64,000 bases of DNA from Amblyornis subalaris (lineage: Eukaryota; Chordata; Aves; Passeriformes; Ptilonorhynchidae), in the NCBI GenBank assembly GCA_018881555.1, contig JACAXG010000025.1:2383446-2447445 (forward strand), given 5' to 3'. The notes beneath the pieces are model-generated. The model ran no database searches, was not told the origin of the DNA, and saw nothing but the letters and a program-made list of their open reading frames with translations. Of the stretch, positions 34,206 through 47,234 are shown piece after piece; within the stretch, counting starts at the first letter, position 1; the number at the start of each line of letters is the position of its first letter. A program made the translations under genes and the position numbers.

Positions 34206-35504
34206 GGGCACGCTGGGAGTTTCCTCCAGACAGCGATGGCCTGGGATCCCTTCAATGGGGCACAGGGATGAAGGCTTTCTGACCCCTCAGCCCTGAGAGC
34301 TGATAGCAAATATGCCCCATCCTTGCATGTTCCCCTTCCAGGTGCAGCCGTGNGGACAGCTGGGTCAGCCGGGGCCAGGGAGAGAGTAGGCTTCCCACAG
34401 GGTCAGCTCCCTACCCAGCCCTGGCAGCCAGTGGTCCTGGGGGAGCTTCTCCATCTGGGCAGTATAGCTGCCTCTCTCCTCTTCATCCCCGTAGGCAAGT
34501 GCACATCTGCTGCCACTACTCCCCTGCCTGCCTTAGGTGCAGGGCTGCGCAGCTGTGGGNTCCAACGGAGGCCTGAGTGCCCCATCTGAACCCTCCGTGC
34601 CCGGGGCAGCCTGTCTCCTGGCCCCCATCACAGCGGGCATCTGCTGCACCCCCGTGCCAGGTGCTGCTCTCTCCAGCAAGAGGCTTTGACAGGAAATTAA
34701 AGATTTATGTTCCCCGAGGCACCTGTGCCAACGGCGCCCACGGTGCTGAGGACGTGCCCAGCATGGCAACCTGGCGGGGGAGTGGGCAGGGGTGCCCGGG
34801 GCATGTGACCAGAGAGCAGAGGGGCTGTGCAGGCGGCAGAGGTGGGATGAGGAGGGTAAGGATGTGTTCCCTGTGCACTGAGACACTGTGACTGCATCGG
34901 GCATCCAGAGCCAGGCAGGGAAATGCCCCTCTGCAGGCAGGACAGCGCAGGGGTTGAAAGGGCCGGAGAAGCAGCTGTGGAGGATCGCAGGTCTGGAAGT
35001 TCTGTGCAGAGCCCTCAGCCCCTTCCCTATATCCTTAAGGGTAGGAAGCCACCAACCCCTCAAGGGGACACCCCAGGGCAGGCCAGGGGATTCAGCATCT
35101 GGCTAACTGGCTGCCTGGCACAGCAAGCTGGGCCATGCAGCTGAGCAGGCAGCATGATGCCAGGAGCATTTCCTCCCTCCCACTGGGAGGGGATTAAGCT
35201 CAGCCGAGCTCTGGCTGGCAGTGGCCGTGCCCGCACAGCTGCATATGTGGCTGCAGCTGCCTCCTCGGCTCCCAGTGCAGCCTGTTATGGCATCCTGCTC
35301 CACCCACCGCCTGCTCCCGCGGCACTCCCACCCTGCTCCCACGGCACAGGTCTGTGCCAGATCCCACTGAGCCCTGTATCAACTCCCATGGGCACATGCT
35401 GAGGGCTACGAGGGTGGGGGCACCTGTTCCCCCACTGCCTGCCCTGGACACACACCCACCACAACCATGGGTCTCTCCCCACAAACACCGGGCACCTTGG
35501 TGTG

Positions 35505-35730
35505 CAGGGCTATGGTTTTGTGAAATATGGCCCCTATAAATCCCATCGTGTGCGTGCCATAATTCTCAATATATTTTCAAATATAGTTCAATTATTTTTC
35601 CCATATATCATGGGGAAATTGCATTGGCGAGTGGCGGCACTAAGCAGGGAGCGCGTGGCGGGGCGGCATTAATAGGATTGTGCATGGTATTATGCATGAG
35701 GTCGTTCAGGACACAGTGGGGAACCTCCCG
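35505..35730. promoter_or_regulatory. AT-rich candidate conserved element
   Basis: CCATAATTCTCAATATATTTTCAAATATAG, TTCAATTATTTTTCCCATATATCATGG and GCATTAATAGGATTGTGCATGGTATTATGCATGAGG. CCATATATCATGG resembles a CArG (SRF-like) box. Non-coding. Confidence 0.45.
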
Positions 35731-36244
35731 TGCTCTGGAGAGACGGGAAGGAATAAATCAGGCTATTAGCCCAGCACCTTGCTCAGGTCTGCAGGGGATT
35801 AATCTCTACAGCGTGTAGGGATCCCAGCCGGGCTATCTCCCTGGGCTGNCTCCCTGGGCTGTTCCCGGGAGCTCTATCCCACTCTCTGCCCACGTCTGCC
35901 CAAAGCACTGCGGAGCAGAGGCAATGCTAAACACATCAGAGTCACCAAAGTGGATGTGACATGTCACTGGGGAGCAGTTTTCCCATGATGGCATGCAGGG
36001 CAGTCCCTGGGACCGGTGTAGAGGCTGCTATGACACTCTTGGGAAGCCCTGGGTATCTTGGGACCTTCTCTGGAAAAGCCTCATCCTTGGCTTGAGCTCG
36101 CAAGCCTTGTTCCAGCCCTGTGTGAGGCCCTAGCAGCTTCATGNCCCCTGTCACTCCGCAGGTGGGCAGCACAGGGTACCCTTGCCATATCTTGCCAGAA
36201 GGCAGTAGCTTGGCCAGCAGTACCTGGAGAGCAGCCGCAGCCTT

Positions 36245-36345
36245 CAGGACAGACGCGTATAATCAGCCGGGACAGTCACATTTCCTTCGGTTTGCCATGA
36301 ATATTTATGCAATTTGTGCAGAGCTGCCGGAGCCGATCTACTGAG
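36245..36345. promoter_or_regulatory. AT-rich candidate element
   Basis: GCGTATAATCAGCC and GCCATGAATATTTATGCAATTTGTGC. The ATTTATGCAAT core is octamer- and HOX-like. Only motif evidence. Confidence 0.35.
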
Positions 36346-37059
36346 CCAGAGGGGAGATGGCAGCCTGGCCCTCCAGCTTCCCCTGGGTCCCATGGGAGCT
36401 CCCTGGGGCTGGTCCTCCTGGCTGTGCCACTGCACACACCTCCACGACACATTTGCAAGCAGTGAGANGGGAAGCGAGGGTCCTGGGAGCAGTGACCTTG
36501 GGAATGGATGTAAGGGATGTCAGAGTGGCCAAGGTGGGGCTGGACACTGCTGTGCTGGGTTTGCAGTGGGAACATCTGTGCCAGCCACAAACCCTGTGAA
36601 CAGCACAAAAAGCAGGTCCTGGACACTGGGTTCATGGACTACTTTCCTCCTGCCGGTCCACCTGGGAGAGCCCAGCAGCACTGGCACCACCTGGGCTGCT
36701 GCCAGCTGAGAGGGAGCCCAGCATGCAAGCAGCAGGAGAACTTGGTTTTATCTCTCCAGGGTGTCTCTATGTGGGGGCAACTGGAATCACTACAGAGGCC
36801 AGGCACCCAGGGCTGCCTCTACTCCAGCAGCATGCAGGGTGTGCACTCCCATGCGCAGGGCTTGGCCCACTCAGAGCAATGAAGAGGTTCGTGGTGCTTG
36901 GCAGATGCCACCCTGGCTGGGTCCTGGGGGGCTGCCTGGGCCCGCAGAGGGTGCCCCACAGCAGGCAGGGAGGTGAAGGACCTGCAGGGCCAGGGCATGC
37001 GTGCTCCCCGGCAGCGATGGAGCTCGCAGTGCCAGACCAAGCAGCGAGTGCAGGTGAGG

Positions 37060-37190
37060 TTTACAGTAAAGGGAAAAACAAATTATTAATCATGAGAGCA
37101 GCCCCAGCCGGGCTGTCAGGGCCGCATGGGCTCATGAATATTCAGCATCGGGCTGAGCACTAAATCTCATTTAAATGTCAGGGACCATTA
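37060..37190. promoter_or_regulatory. AT-rich candidate element
   Basis: ACAAATTATTAATCATGAGAGC, CTCATGAATATTCAGC, CTAAATCTCATTTAAATGTC and ACCATTAGGC cluster in 130 bases. Confidence 0.4.
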
Positions 37191-37914
37191 GGCAGACAGG
37201 GAGGGGGCTGGGATGGCAGCTCCCCACTCTGTGCCAAGCCCCTCGTCAGATGGATGGGCTGGGACTGGGGTGTTGGCACCCCAGTGGCATGGCTGGGAGG
37301 GGTCATAGCAGTGCTCTGGGTGTCCCTAGTCCAGCACCTGGGTGCTCCTTACGGGTGTCTGAGACCACCTGACACCTCTGCCAATCCTGAATGTTTTCTG
37401 ATTGCTGGTGGGGGCTGAAAACCGGCACTAAGCACCCTACAGGTGCAGACACCGCCAGCTGCATGTCCTGCTCCTCCCTGGCAGAGGAACAAACCCTACA
37501 GGGCCACCAGCCCAGCCGGGTTCAGCCTGGCAGAACACAATTTCCTGGCCCCCAGCATCCCAGCCAATCCTCCCTTACTCCTCAAGGAACATACAGGAGC
37601 AGCTCCATGTCCTTCCCCGGATACAGAGCTGGTGGGTGTTGGAGGGGTGACATATGGGCATTCAGAGTGATGTCTGGGAGGACTGAGGCCATGGCAGTAA
37701 GGTGCAAGGCTCTGCACACTTGAAATCCCCCTCTGGAGCCCATTCCTTGGCAGTGCCTGGGCACCATCCCTCTTGAGCCACCTGCTGTCCATATTCAGTG
37801 TGGTTGGTGGCTCCCAGTGGCGCCTGCAGCGGTGGCAATGGCAGCAGGCGGCATCAGGAAGGAACAAGCATGCCTGGGCACTGCCTCCCTGTGCTGGCAC
37901 TCACACTCTCTCCA

Positions 37915-37995
37915 GCTCAGCAGGGGCCTGGCAATTACACGGATACGTTTAAGCTCTTAATCCTACTGAAGATTATTCCAAGGTCGGGGCACTAG
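37915..37995. promoter_or_regulatory. Short AT-rich candidate element
   Basis: GGCAATTACACGG, CTCTTAATCCTACTG and AGATTATTCC within 80 bases. These are paired-type or OTX-like (TAATCC) cores. Weak evidence alone. Confidence 0.3.
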
Positions 37996-39469
37996 GCAGG
38001 TCCCCATGCACTGCCAGGCTGTGATGCATCCCTGCTGCCATCTGCTGGGATAGCCCCACTGAGGAGACCCTGGCACCCTGGCACACAGTGGCTCTTCCCA
38101 TGCCTGGGCCACCAGCATCCCTCCATCCATGGAATGGCCAAAGCCTTGAGCCTGCTGGCATCTTCTGAAGGCTGGAGGCTGGTGTGGGTGACCCTGCTTG
38201 CAGCCTCTCTAAGGTGCTGATATCAGCCCCTGGTACCTGCCCTGGCTCTCCCACCTGCTAGCTCCATCAGCTCCCTGATGTTGGCCCATGCTGCTCCATG
38301 GGAAGCATGATGAGTAGCCTGAAGAAGAGATCTCTCCAGCAGGGCACAGGAGACATCTTGGACTTGTCATGGATGTGGCTGAGGATCCAGAGCTGCTGTA
38401 TGTCCATCCAGGGTGATACCGAAGTTCATAGATGTGGAAGAGTGCCTTAGTGTGGGTCTGAGGAACCTTGGCAACCAAAGAGATGGCTCACAAGTTCTAA
38501 AACTTTTATAATTGCTGGCATTGGCAGGTGATGATCTAAGAGCAGCAAGTGGCTCGAAGATGGTGCAAACCAACCTGGGAGCAGGTCTGAAGCCCACTGG
38601 AGAGTGGGACCACTAACTGCAGCAGGTCATCCCCTGGGCCGTGCTGGGGTCTCCCCCAGACACCTCCAGATGAGCAGGGTTGCTTTATGGGGTCATTTCC
38701 CCAGCCCGAGGTGGGTAGTGTGGTGATAGCTATAAGGAGGGAAGGTGCCCAAGAGAGGGAACAGGTGCTCAGCCTGGGCGGTGGCACATGGGACTCCCCG
38801 TCCTGCTGTCTGCATTGCTCATTGGAAATCAGCACCCACTCCCCAGCACGGCCTCGGTCCTGCCCTGCCCGCTGCTGACAGCTGACGGAGCCCTGCAGGA
38901 CCTGGCATTTTCTCCCTGGGAAGATGTGTAAATGCTGCAATCCATCACTGTCCCGTCTCCTGTGGCAGGCCAAGTGGCTGGGGAAAGGGCTCTGGAATGG
39001 GGTGTGGTGTCTGGCACTACCAGCTCGAGCTAGTGGGACTCCTTGGGGCCAGTACCAGGGGACAGCGGGAGGATCATGCACACTGCACATTTGGGGACTG
39101 CCGGTGACCACGCTGCACCATTTGGATCCACAACTGACATCAGGGTCAACCTGCTGGGCAGGTACAGAGCCCAGAGCAGCACTCTGCGTGATCTTCATCT
39201 CCAGAATCCTGGAATCCCAGAATCCCCTCAACAGGATGCTTCTCTGGCTCGGCACACACTCCCTCCTGCTGCAGGATGTGCTGGTGACCAGGGTTGCCCT
39301 GCCTTCCCCTCACTCAGCTCCCAGCAGCGCAGCCATCCTGCACACTGGCACACAGACACAGCAGCCTGTGCCCCACCACACCACCCATCGTATCCCCCTC
39401 CTCTCACACCCCCAAGCCCCGTGGAGCTGCCTGCACCCCAAACCCCTGCATCTCCTCCTGCTACTGGTT

Positions 39470-39960
39470 GGGAAGGTAAAAAAAATATTAATGATTATTA
39501 GGAAGAGCTAAAGCAGAATTGCAAATGTTATTTCTCTGGTAGATGGATGATAGCAGGGTGGATGATAGATAGCTGGATGGATGGATCTCTTTCCCTCCAA
39601 GCTGTAACCCCCTTCCAATCGCTCCCTCCGGAGCGCTGCTGTCACCTTGTCTCTGCTCAGAAGGGCTTTTACTGGCTCACTGGGGGATGCACGAGAACAG
39701 GTTATTAATACATGGAGAGGGGGATGGAATCCATTTGACTTGAAAATAGCTGAGAAACTGAACTGCACTTTTAAAATCTGCTTTTAATCAGAAGGAAAAG
39801 AAGAGAAGTTTGAACAATTAGGGAGTAATGAAGAGCTTTGGGAAAAAAAAAAAAAGCTCTCTGAAGATTAGCTAAGATTTTTACAGCACTTGGAGAATTT
39901 AAAGAGCTATGCCGGTATCGAGCAAAGCGATACAAATATTCCCCGTGAAAATCAGAGGTG
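39470..39960. promoter_or_regulatory. Long AT-rich candidate conserved block
   Basis: About 490 bases with AAAAATATTAATGATTATTAGG, a short GGATGATAGATA repeat (39540-39585), GGTTATTAATACATGG, TCTGCTTTTAATCAG, GAACAATTAGGGAGTAATG, an A13 run (about 39843-39855) and ATTTAAAGAGC. No reading frame or TE match. It may be a composite of a CNE and simple repeat. Confidence 0.45.
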
Positions 39961-40559
39961 GTGGGATTGACGGCGAGTGGCAGAGCCTGGATGTCCGCAG
40001 GCAGGAACAGCACTGGCTTGCTGTAAGCAGCGATGCTGTGCTGCCTGTGTGCCAGGGCAGGGAAGCAGCTGGCAGCAGCAGGGCTCACCCACGCCCCTGC
40101 CCGGGAGAGGTAATGGGAGCATGGCCAGGAGGGAGCTTCAGCTTGGCCATGGATGGAGAGCCATGGTGGAGTCTAAAGTAAAAGTGCAGCCACCATGGCA
40201 AGGCTGGACCTATCCTTTTCGCTTCAAGCCCTTGGCAAGAGGAGCAGGGTTGATCTTCTATGGATTTGGGTTTTGCAGGTCCAAGGACGCCCAGCAGATG
40301 GTCGCGAGCTGCTGATGGCACATCCCTGAAGGAGAGCACATGGAAAACTTCCTCAGGTGCTCCCCGAGGCTCAGACACAGGACGGGCAGCCGTGACAGCG
40401 GCATCCCCTGCTTTGAGCCAAGCCCTGGCCCCCACCACGTGGGGAAGCCGCCAGCCAGCCCGTCCGTCCCAGGCGAGCTGGCGGCTGCTCCTTCCCAGTA
40501 CCTGCCAAGGGCCCGTCACCGGGAGGTGAGCGCGGGGGCTGCACAGCCGTGCACAGCAG

Positions 40560-40815
40560 CAGCTGGGTAATTTTCATGCTAAGTGAAAAGTAAAGTGCAC
40601 AGACTCTTTATTAGAGCGAGCACGGTGCGGGGAACAATGAAGGCAGTGATGATCGTTAACTTTCTAATCGGAGGAGAAAAGTCCTCAATGCAATTTTTAT
40701 GGTAATAACATCGACACTAAAGATAATTGCTCCCCGCGTCGCGCTTAGCGCCAGGAAACTGTTTGGGAAAAAAACATTAATTTGCAGGAACTGAGCCAAA
40801 GTTTCCTTAAGGCAG
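40560..40815. promoter_or_regulatory. AT-rich candidate conserved element
   Basis: GGGTAATTTTCATGC, CTCTTTATTAGAGC, CGTTAACTTTCTAATCGG, CAATTTTTATGGTAATAACATCGACAC, AAGATAATTGC and AACATTAATTTGC. Complex sequence with many homeodomain and TTTATGG cores; non-coding. Confidence 0.45.
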
Positions 40816-41154
40816 CTGTTCCCTGTGCCACCCTATCCCCAGCCCATGCCAACACTGCCCGCTGGCCAACCCCTTGCTCTTCTACCTCTGCCCACGGTGA
40901 CACCCCTCATCCCTTGTGCCAGTCAGGTCGGGTTTGCACCATGCTGGTGCTGTCTCTCACAGCATCAGTCCCTGGGGCTCAGATCGGCAGGAAACGCTGG
41001 AGACGGTGCAGCCCACCTCTGCGGTGGTGGAAGAGGGCCAGAAACATTTTGGGTGATGTGATAGAGCAGTGCTCATGCTGCAGTAAAGGGGACGGGCAGG
41101 GCTGCCCCGTGTGCCGGGACCACCGTGAGCAGGGAGGAATGGGAGCTCGCGCTC

Positions 41155-41335
41155 CCTGGGGAATAATAAGCACAGGAGAAATTACAGCCAGGTGACATTT
41201 TAACGAGCTGGCGTCCTGTGTGGCATTAATATTCCACGGGCTGCAATTCCCTCGTGGGTGTTTGAGAGATGAAAAAAAATCCCAGCCCAGTAAAATCAAA
41301 TAAATAAATCTCTGCCTAAGCGTGGCGTCTCCCCC
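41155..41335. promoter_or_regulatory. AT-rich candidate conserved element
   Basis: GGGGAATAATAAGCAC, GAGAAATTACAGCC, GGCATTAATATTCC, an A8 run, CAGTAAAATCAAATAAATAAATC. Isolated within GC-rich DNA. Confidence 0.4.
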
Positions 41336-41549
41336 GCCCCCGGCACGGAGCGGGTGGCACGCGGTGTGATTTCCCCTGTGATCCCCTGCCGCCGAGCAAG
41401 CAATCGTCTCATCTTTGAGTGTGGCGGCAGGATGATTTATCCTGGCTCCCGGCACCCCGGCTGGGGCGAGAGCACGGGGCCGGGGATGATGCATTGGGCA
41501 GGAGCAGAGGTGGCAGCGGGGGGAAGGCGGGAGAGCAGGGTCCGCACAC

Positions 41550-41650
41550 AGGCCACCACTCAATTCTAAATTAATTTTAATATTTGACAAATCAAATCTA
41601 CTTAGGTGAGCCATGGGCCATGCAAAGGAAATTTATGAGGGTTTGGGGCT
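41550..41650. promoter_or_regulatory. AT-rich candidate element
   Basis: CTCAATTCTAAATTAATTTTAATATTTGAC is followed by CAAATCAAATCTAC and AAATTTATGAGGG. Short; motif evidence only. Confidence 0.35.
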
Positions 41651-42649
41651 GTTGGCTGCACATGTAGCCCTTATTCGCCACTGCCTGACGGGGTTCCAGC
41701 ACTCACAGCATCACTAACTCCCCCCTCCCCAGGAGCAGGGATGCAGACAGCGAAACAGCGTAATAGTGGCAAGAAAAATGTCCCAGGCTCTAAGTCCTGG
41801 CTTATTAGGCTGGTAGGAGTGACAGACCCTTTGTCTGCCCCAGCTCTGAGCCCACTGGCAGAGCCGGCAGCCAGGGCACAGTCCCAGCTATAGATGGACG
41901 TGGTACCTGATGCCCAGGATGTCCCTGGGAACTCCAGCTGAGCCAGGGAAGAGCAACCAGTTCCAGACTGCTGGGGGTGATGCTGGAGCAGTTTCCCTTG
42001 GGTTGGGGGGAATTACAGACCTGTGGAGAGAAGAGCCATGCTGGGAGCTGGTGGGGGTGTGCAGGGTGTGCAGAGCCATTCGCCTGCAGGACCATTTCAG
42101 TCCCAGCTCCATCAGGCCCGCAGATTCATGGGCCCTGGGAGGTGACAAGAAACCTGATAGGTTTTAAGACAGCAACATGCCCTGAATCTGCAAGGTGCCT
42201 GAGCAGGCGAGGCAGGGAATCCAAAATGTTTACAGCCTCAAGGGACTGCGNAGCAGTGAAGGCAGGCTGGGCTGCCTGGGATGAGATTTCCATGCTGGGG
42301 ACAGACCGCTGCCATCCCTAATGTGCCGCTGGAAATCCCTCGCTCAGCATGGGCATCTCCCCAGCAGCTCTGCAGAACTGGTAGGGGAGACTCAGGGAAG
42401 CCCAGTGCCCCTGGGCTGAACCTGCTCCTGTGGCAAAGGCCCGGTACAGGGCTCCCCTGGATTGCAGAGGTGTCTCACAGTGATGCCAGAGAGGTGTCTT
42501 CAGTGTTTTCTGCCCCTCACACCTGCCTGTGGGTGAGGACCAGCCTGTACTTGTTTCTTCTTGCCAACTCCTTTACTTGGCACAGTCAGGTGGCCGTGCC
42601 CATGTGCTCAAGCAGAGAGATGAGGGCTGCCCTCAGCCAGCCCCTGCCT

Positions 42650-42695
42650 GCAGGATGCTATTACAGAGATGCAGGATGCTATTACAGAGATGCAG
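42650..42695. repeat. 21-bp direct tandem repeat, 2.2 copies
   Basis: GCAGGATGCTATTACAGAGA plus T is repeated exactly at 42650-42670 and 42671-42691, with four bases of a third copy. This is a recent duplication. Confidence 0.9.
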
Positions 42696-44714
42696 CACTG
42701 GGCTCTGTGCTGGAGACCAGCTCCATGTCTGGTTGCAGGCTCAAGGTGGACTATCTCAGGGCACCTACAGCATATCCATATGGAGGGACATACAGTGATC
42801 CATAGCCCGTAGCAGGGCAGGCAGCCTTTCCAGCTCCTCCAGCAGTGAAGAAGCAAGTTGTGCACAAAGCTCAGGCCAGCGCAGAACCCTCGGGGGCTTA
42901 ATTTCCCGTTCTGCCAGTACCTCCCCTAGCTTGCATTCTGACAACAGCAGGGCCCTCCAACTGCCCCAGGTGTGCCAGAGAACAGCTAAGGGCCAGAGGA
43001 GAGATTTGAGGTACGGGAGAGGCAGCCTGTACACAGGGATGATATGCACACCTACACCCTGCAAGTCTTACAGTATAAAACAGAGACCACAAAGATCTCA
43101 GAGGACTTCAAGAAATCTCTACAAGTTGCCTGGGCCAGTAGGGACTAGCTTTGAGAGGTGATGGACGTAAGGAGAAGGCAGTTTTCCAGCCCCTGCCCAC
43201 TCCTGTGCTCGGCCAGGCTCCAGGCTGGGAACTGGGGCCAGCTGCTGCATCCCAGCATGTTCCTGCAGGGTGGGATGCAGCAGGATGGATGGAAGACCAT
43301 GCCTCCAGGGCTGTGAGCTTGCAGTGAGCTTCATCCCCATAGTGGCACACAGTTCCTGATGGCCCTCTCCAGCCCAGCTCCAGCCCCACAGGTGCCCCAT
43401 CCACAGCAGAGGCAAACAGTGCCAGATCTGGTGATGCACAGTCCATGAGAAGGTGGGCACTGTGTTACGGCTCCAGCTCTCAGCAGAAGCGTATGCTCCC
43501 ATAAAAGACCTACATTTGGATGCAGAGATTTTCAGGGATCCAAGAACGCTGTGCTGATAATTAAACATCTGCTCTGCATTTGTCTGTCTTCCTGCCGCGA
43601 TGTCGCTCCAGCCCTTGCTCTCCCCTCCCTGTCCTCTGGCAAGCAGTCTGGACGGCATTCCCTGCTCAGCACTCTGCCCCAGCCCTGAGCTACAGCATCC
43701 TGGGCCACGGGTGCTGGAAGAGAGACAGCAGCTCTGGGCACCCCTCAGAGCGAAGAGCAGCTTCACTGCCAGCTACCGCAGTCTTTGTGGGGCTGCAAAG
43801 ACAACAGCATTCTCTAGGGCTTGCACCAGCCCAAACAGTTTCTCTGAGCCCCACCAAGCATCGCCAGCCAGTGCTTGTCCAAGCACAGTCCCCTGGGCTG
43901 AGCAGGCAGCTGCCCCCGCCATGCTGCAACCAGGAGAGCATCAAAACAACCTCCAAATTGATCTCTGAGACTCTCCTGCAAGCCCCAGTCATGTCCTGCT
44001 AGGAGCAAGCGTCTGCTCTAGTTACTGTCTCCTAGGAGAGCACCGAGGGCTTCAGGCTGTCACAGGAGGAGCAGACCCAAACATGACATCTCCATGGAGC
44101 CCGGGGGATGGCAGGCAGGGCCGCAGCACCACCGAGCAGATGGCATCACGGCCCGGATCGATGGGACCCGCCTGGGCCCCATGGGGGCTCTATCAGCTTA
44201 TACAAGGCTGGGCTGGAGGCGGGATGAGCCAGGGAAAGGGCTGGGTCCCTTCTCCAGCTCTGGTACCCCTGCCCTAGCTGTGCCGCTGCCTCTGGCCAAG
44301 CATCCAGCAGGGCTGAGCTGAGGCAGCTGCCCCTGCTCACACCACAGGCCCCGAGGGGCCGTATCCTGCCTGCACTGATTGCACTCCCTGCCTGGACACT
44401 GGTGGCAAGCTGGGCACCTGGAGTGCTGTGCCAGATGGGCACTGCCGGCAGCCACACCACCACCTCTGCCCTGGGGCCCACAGCCCAGTGGGGTGCCAGC
44501 ATCCAGGGGGACAGCAACCTGCACAGGGTGCGGTTCCAGGAGCTGAGGTGGGCGCAAGGATCGGGGATGCTCTCTGGGGTGCACTGCAGAGTACCTGGTG
44601 CAGCACCTCAACACGTCCCAGCCACCTGCCCCCCTTCACCAGGGCTGCCCTTCCTGCCCTCCCTTGTCCCCTGCCTGCTCCCTGCCCTGCCTCCCGACCC
44701 ACACACTGTTTGTC

Positions 44715-44835
44715 ACACTTGTCACCATGGCAAGGGAGAGATTAGCCGTAGACCCTCCGCTCCTGCCCCAAGCCACTAATTCATATTCATGAGACTTCAA
44801 AGCATCTCTCTGGCTCTCCTGCACCAAACCTAATC
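44715..44835. promoter_or_regulatory. Candidate element around a TAAT/ATTCAT cluster
   Basis: GAGATTAGCCG, CACTAATTCATATTCATGAGAC and AACCTAATCC occur close together. No further support. Confidence 0.3.
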
Positions 44836-45764
44836 CTCTGCTGCAGCACCGTGCCAGCAGCCCCAGCCCTTGCTCTCAGCACCAGGCCGGCAGCTGGCAG
44901 CCCCACAGCCCTCCTGCCCTGGCTGGCCATGGCCATGCAGGCACATTTCCACCAGCCCACAGTCACGGAGGGATGCACTGAACCATGTGGTTGCTGCCAT
45001 GGGTACCCCAAAAATCAGGGGTTAGCAGCACAGAGGCGATGGCTTGTGTGTCCTCACCTTTACCTGTCCATCCCTCCACCCCTCGGGGCTGTGCCTGCAG
45101 CACCCTGCCTGGACTGCCAGTCCAGCAGCATCCCTGCACGGATTGCAGTCATACCAACAGCCCTTTGTGAGGGATGATTGATACAGGTGCCCCACAGCTC
45201 CCTACAAACCCACCACAATCTGCAACCAGCAGGAATCGGACAGGGACTGCTGAGGGGCAGCTGGGTGTGCAGGGCACGGCCTTGCCAGGCAATCTTCCTT
45301 CTCCCACCAGTGACAAATCCTGCAGCAGAGAAGTGGCAGGGAGTGTGCTGGAGGAATTTGGAGGTGCAGGGTGGACCAAAGTAAGTACTTGCTCCCAGCC
45401 TGCCCCTGCAGAGTTGTGGGGCAGAGGATGGGAGGAAAAGGCACCCAGGAGNGCTCTTCGCTCACCCCGCTGCTGTGTGGGTGCAGGCGGGGCTGTAGAC
45501 ACCCACAAGCATTAGTGCTAACTGAGCCACCTCCAGGTACAGCTCATCCGCTCCACAGCAGGATCACATCGGGGTCAAGCCCAGCCAGCCCTGCACAGAG
45601 AGCCAGAGGCACCGTGTCACCCGCAGGTGCTGGCAGCCCTATGCCGGCGCTGGTGCCGGGAAGGTTCTGGCTCTGCACGCAGGTCCTGGCTGTGGGCGGG
45701 CAGCGGGCGGCAGGTCCCCCACGGAGCCATCTCCTCCAGATGGTGAAGGCCATTAGAGCCGCTC

Positions 45765-45850
45765 TCATGCGCATGGAGCCATAAAGTTTATGGGCCTCAT
45801 CATTTAGCTGTAATGGAAATAGTTAAATCTGTCTCTGTTTAAGCAAACTC
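45765..45850. promoter_or_regulatory. Candidate element with a palindromic CDX/HOX-type site
   Basis: CCATAAAGTTTATGG (45779-45793) is a perfect inverted repeat of the CDX/posterior-HOX core TTTATGG around one G. CATCATTTAGC, GCTGTAATGG, AGTTAAATC and GTTTAAGC follow within 55 bases. Confidence 0.45.
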
Positions 45851-46679
45851 TGCCCCCGTGGGAGCGCTTGGCGTAGGCAGGCAGAGGCCTCCGGCGGCCA
45901 GCGGGTGCCTCACTCACCATCCGTCACCTGGGCAGCTGGGACACCCAGCCCTGGCACTCCCACCTGGCACGTGGGACATCCCCACCAGGTCAGGATGGGG
46001 ACAAGCAGTGATCCCTGCACTACCTGCCCTGGTGCCTCAGTTTCCCCTCGGTGCAGACAATGCTAGAACCAAATTTGGGGCGACCAGGCAGGATTTGGGA
46101 CTACACAAATTCCCCGACAGCACAGGCTGAGAGGTAATGTGCAGGCAGACGGGCAGAGAGGCCAGGNAGCTGCGGGCAGGATGATGCCTGTGTGCTTCAG
46201 ACAGGGCACCTGCAGTTCTGTAGGAGTGAAATGGATTCGGCCAATGCAGACCTGCCCCACAGGGCTTTGGCCCAGTAGCCCCAGCAGGACCCAGCCTGGA
46301 GCCTGCCAGAGCCCACTGAATGGGGAAGAAGATACATTGAAAGCCACTCTTCATCCCTCACCAGGCACCCGGAGAGCTGGGCAGGGAGATATGACCTCAG
46401 CACAGCCCAGGTTGCTCCCAGACCTTGAAGCAAGATCTGGTCAGGGAGAAGGGTGAGAACAGCCCCTCACTATGCCTCACAGCACCCCTTAGCCCTGGCC
46501 TCTACTGGCAAGCTGCCAATGTGTTTATGAAGGGTCACTTTCTCCCTGTAGTCCCATGGTGTGGCTGGGGGTGCTGACCTGGGATCGGCGAAACCCTGAG
46601 GCTGCCACCACTGCTGGAGTGGGTCTCCTCACACATACTTAGCCAAGGTGGTGCTGGGAGCTGCCCCCCCCAGCATGCA

Positions 46680-46770
46680 AAGCATGATTAATTACAGAGT
46701 AAGTCATTAATATTCACAGCTAATTAAAGATCCTTATCATGAATAATGGAAATCACTCTCCAAATTATGG
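46680..46770. promoter_or_regulatory. AT-rich candidate element
   Basis: GCATGATTAATTACAG, GTCATTAATATTCAC, GCTAATTAAAGATCC and TATCATGAATAATGG: four homeodomain-type sites in 70 bases. Confidence 0.4.
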
Positions 46771-47039
46771 GACAAGGATGAAGGAGGGGGGAAAAAGCCC
46801 TGTGGAGAGAGGGTTCTACAGAGGGGCAAAGCTCTGGGGCAGGGGCATGAGGGCCAGCGGTGGAACATTCCCGGTGGGATGCCTGGGTCTGGCAGTGCCC
46901 TGGTTGGGGATGTACTGATGGGCAGAAGCCAAGGCTTCTGTGGGCATTGGAACAGGCTGGGGATCCAGCCACACTGGAACAGGGCCCAGGCAGCCCCAGG
47001 GACACCAGGCAACCCTACATGTGGTCCCTAACCTGCCAC

Positions 47040-47096
47040 TCCATCATGCGGGAGGCCCAGTCTTGCANACTTTGTGCTGGCCCAGTCTTGCACACC
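47040..47096. repeat. 25-bp spaced direct repeat
   Basis: GGCCCAGTCTTGCA occurs at about 47054 and again at about 47079, with similar flanks. A short local duplication. Confidence 0.7.
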
Positions 47097-47234
47097 TCCT
47101 CCTGGAGCAGCGATTGTCCTAATCCGGTGTCACACAGCCCCAAGCCAGCTGGCCCCAGCAGCCTCCCAGAGCAAAGCTGGGATGGGACTGCCTGGTCCCT
47201 GAGGAGCAGGTGGGAAGGGAGGGCACCGGCACTT

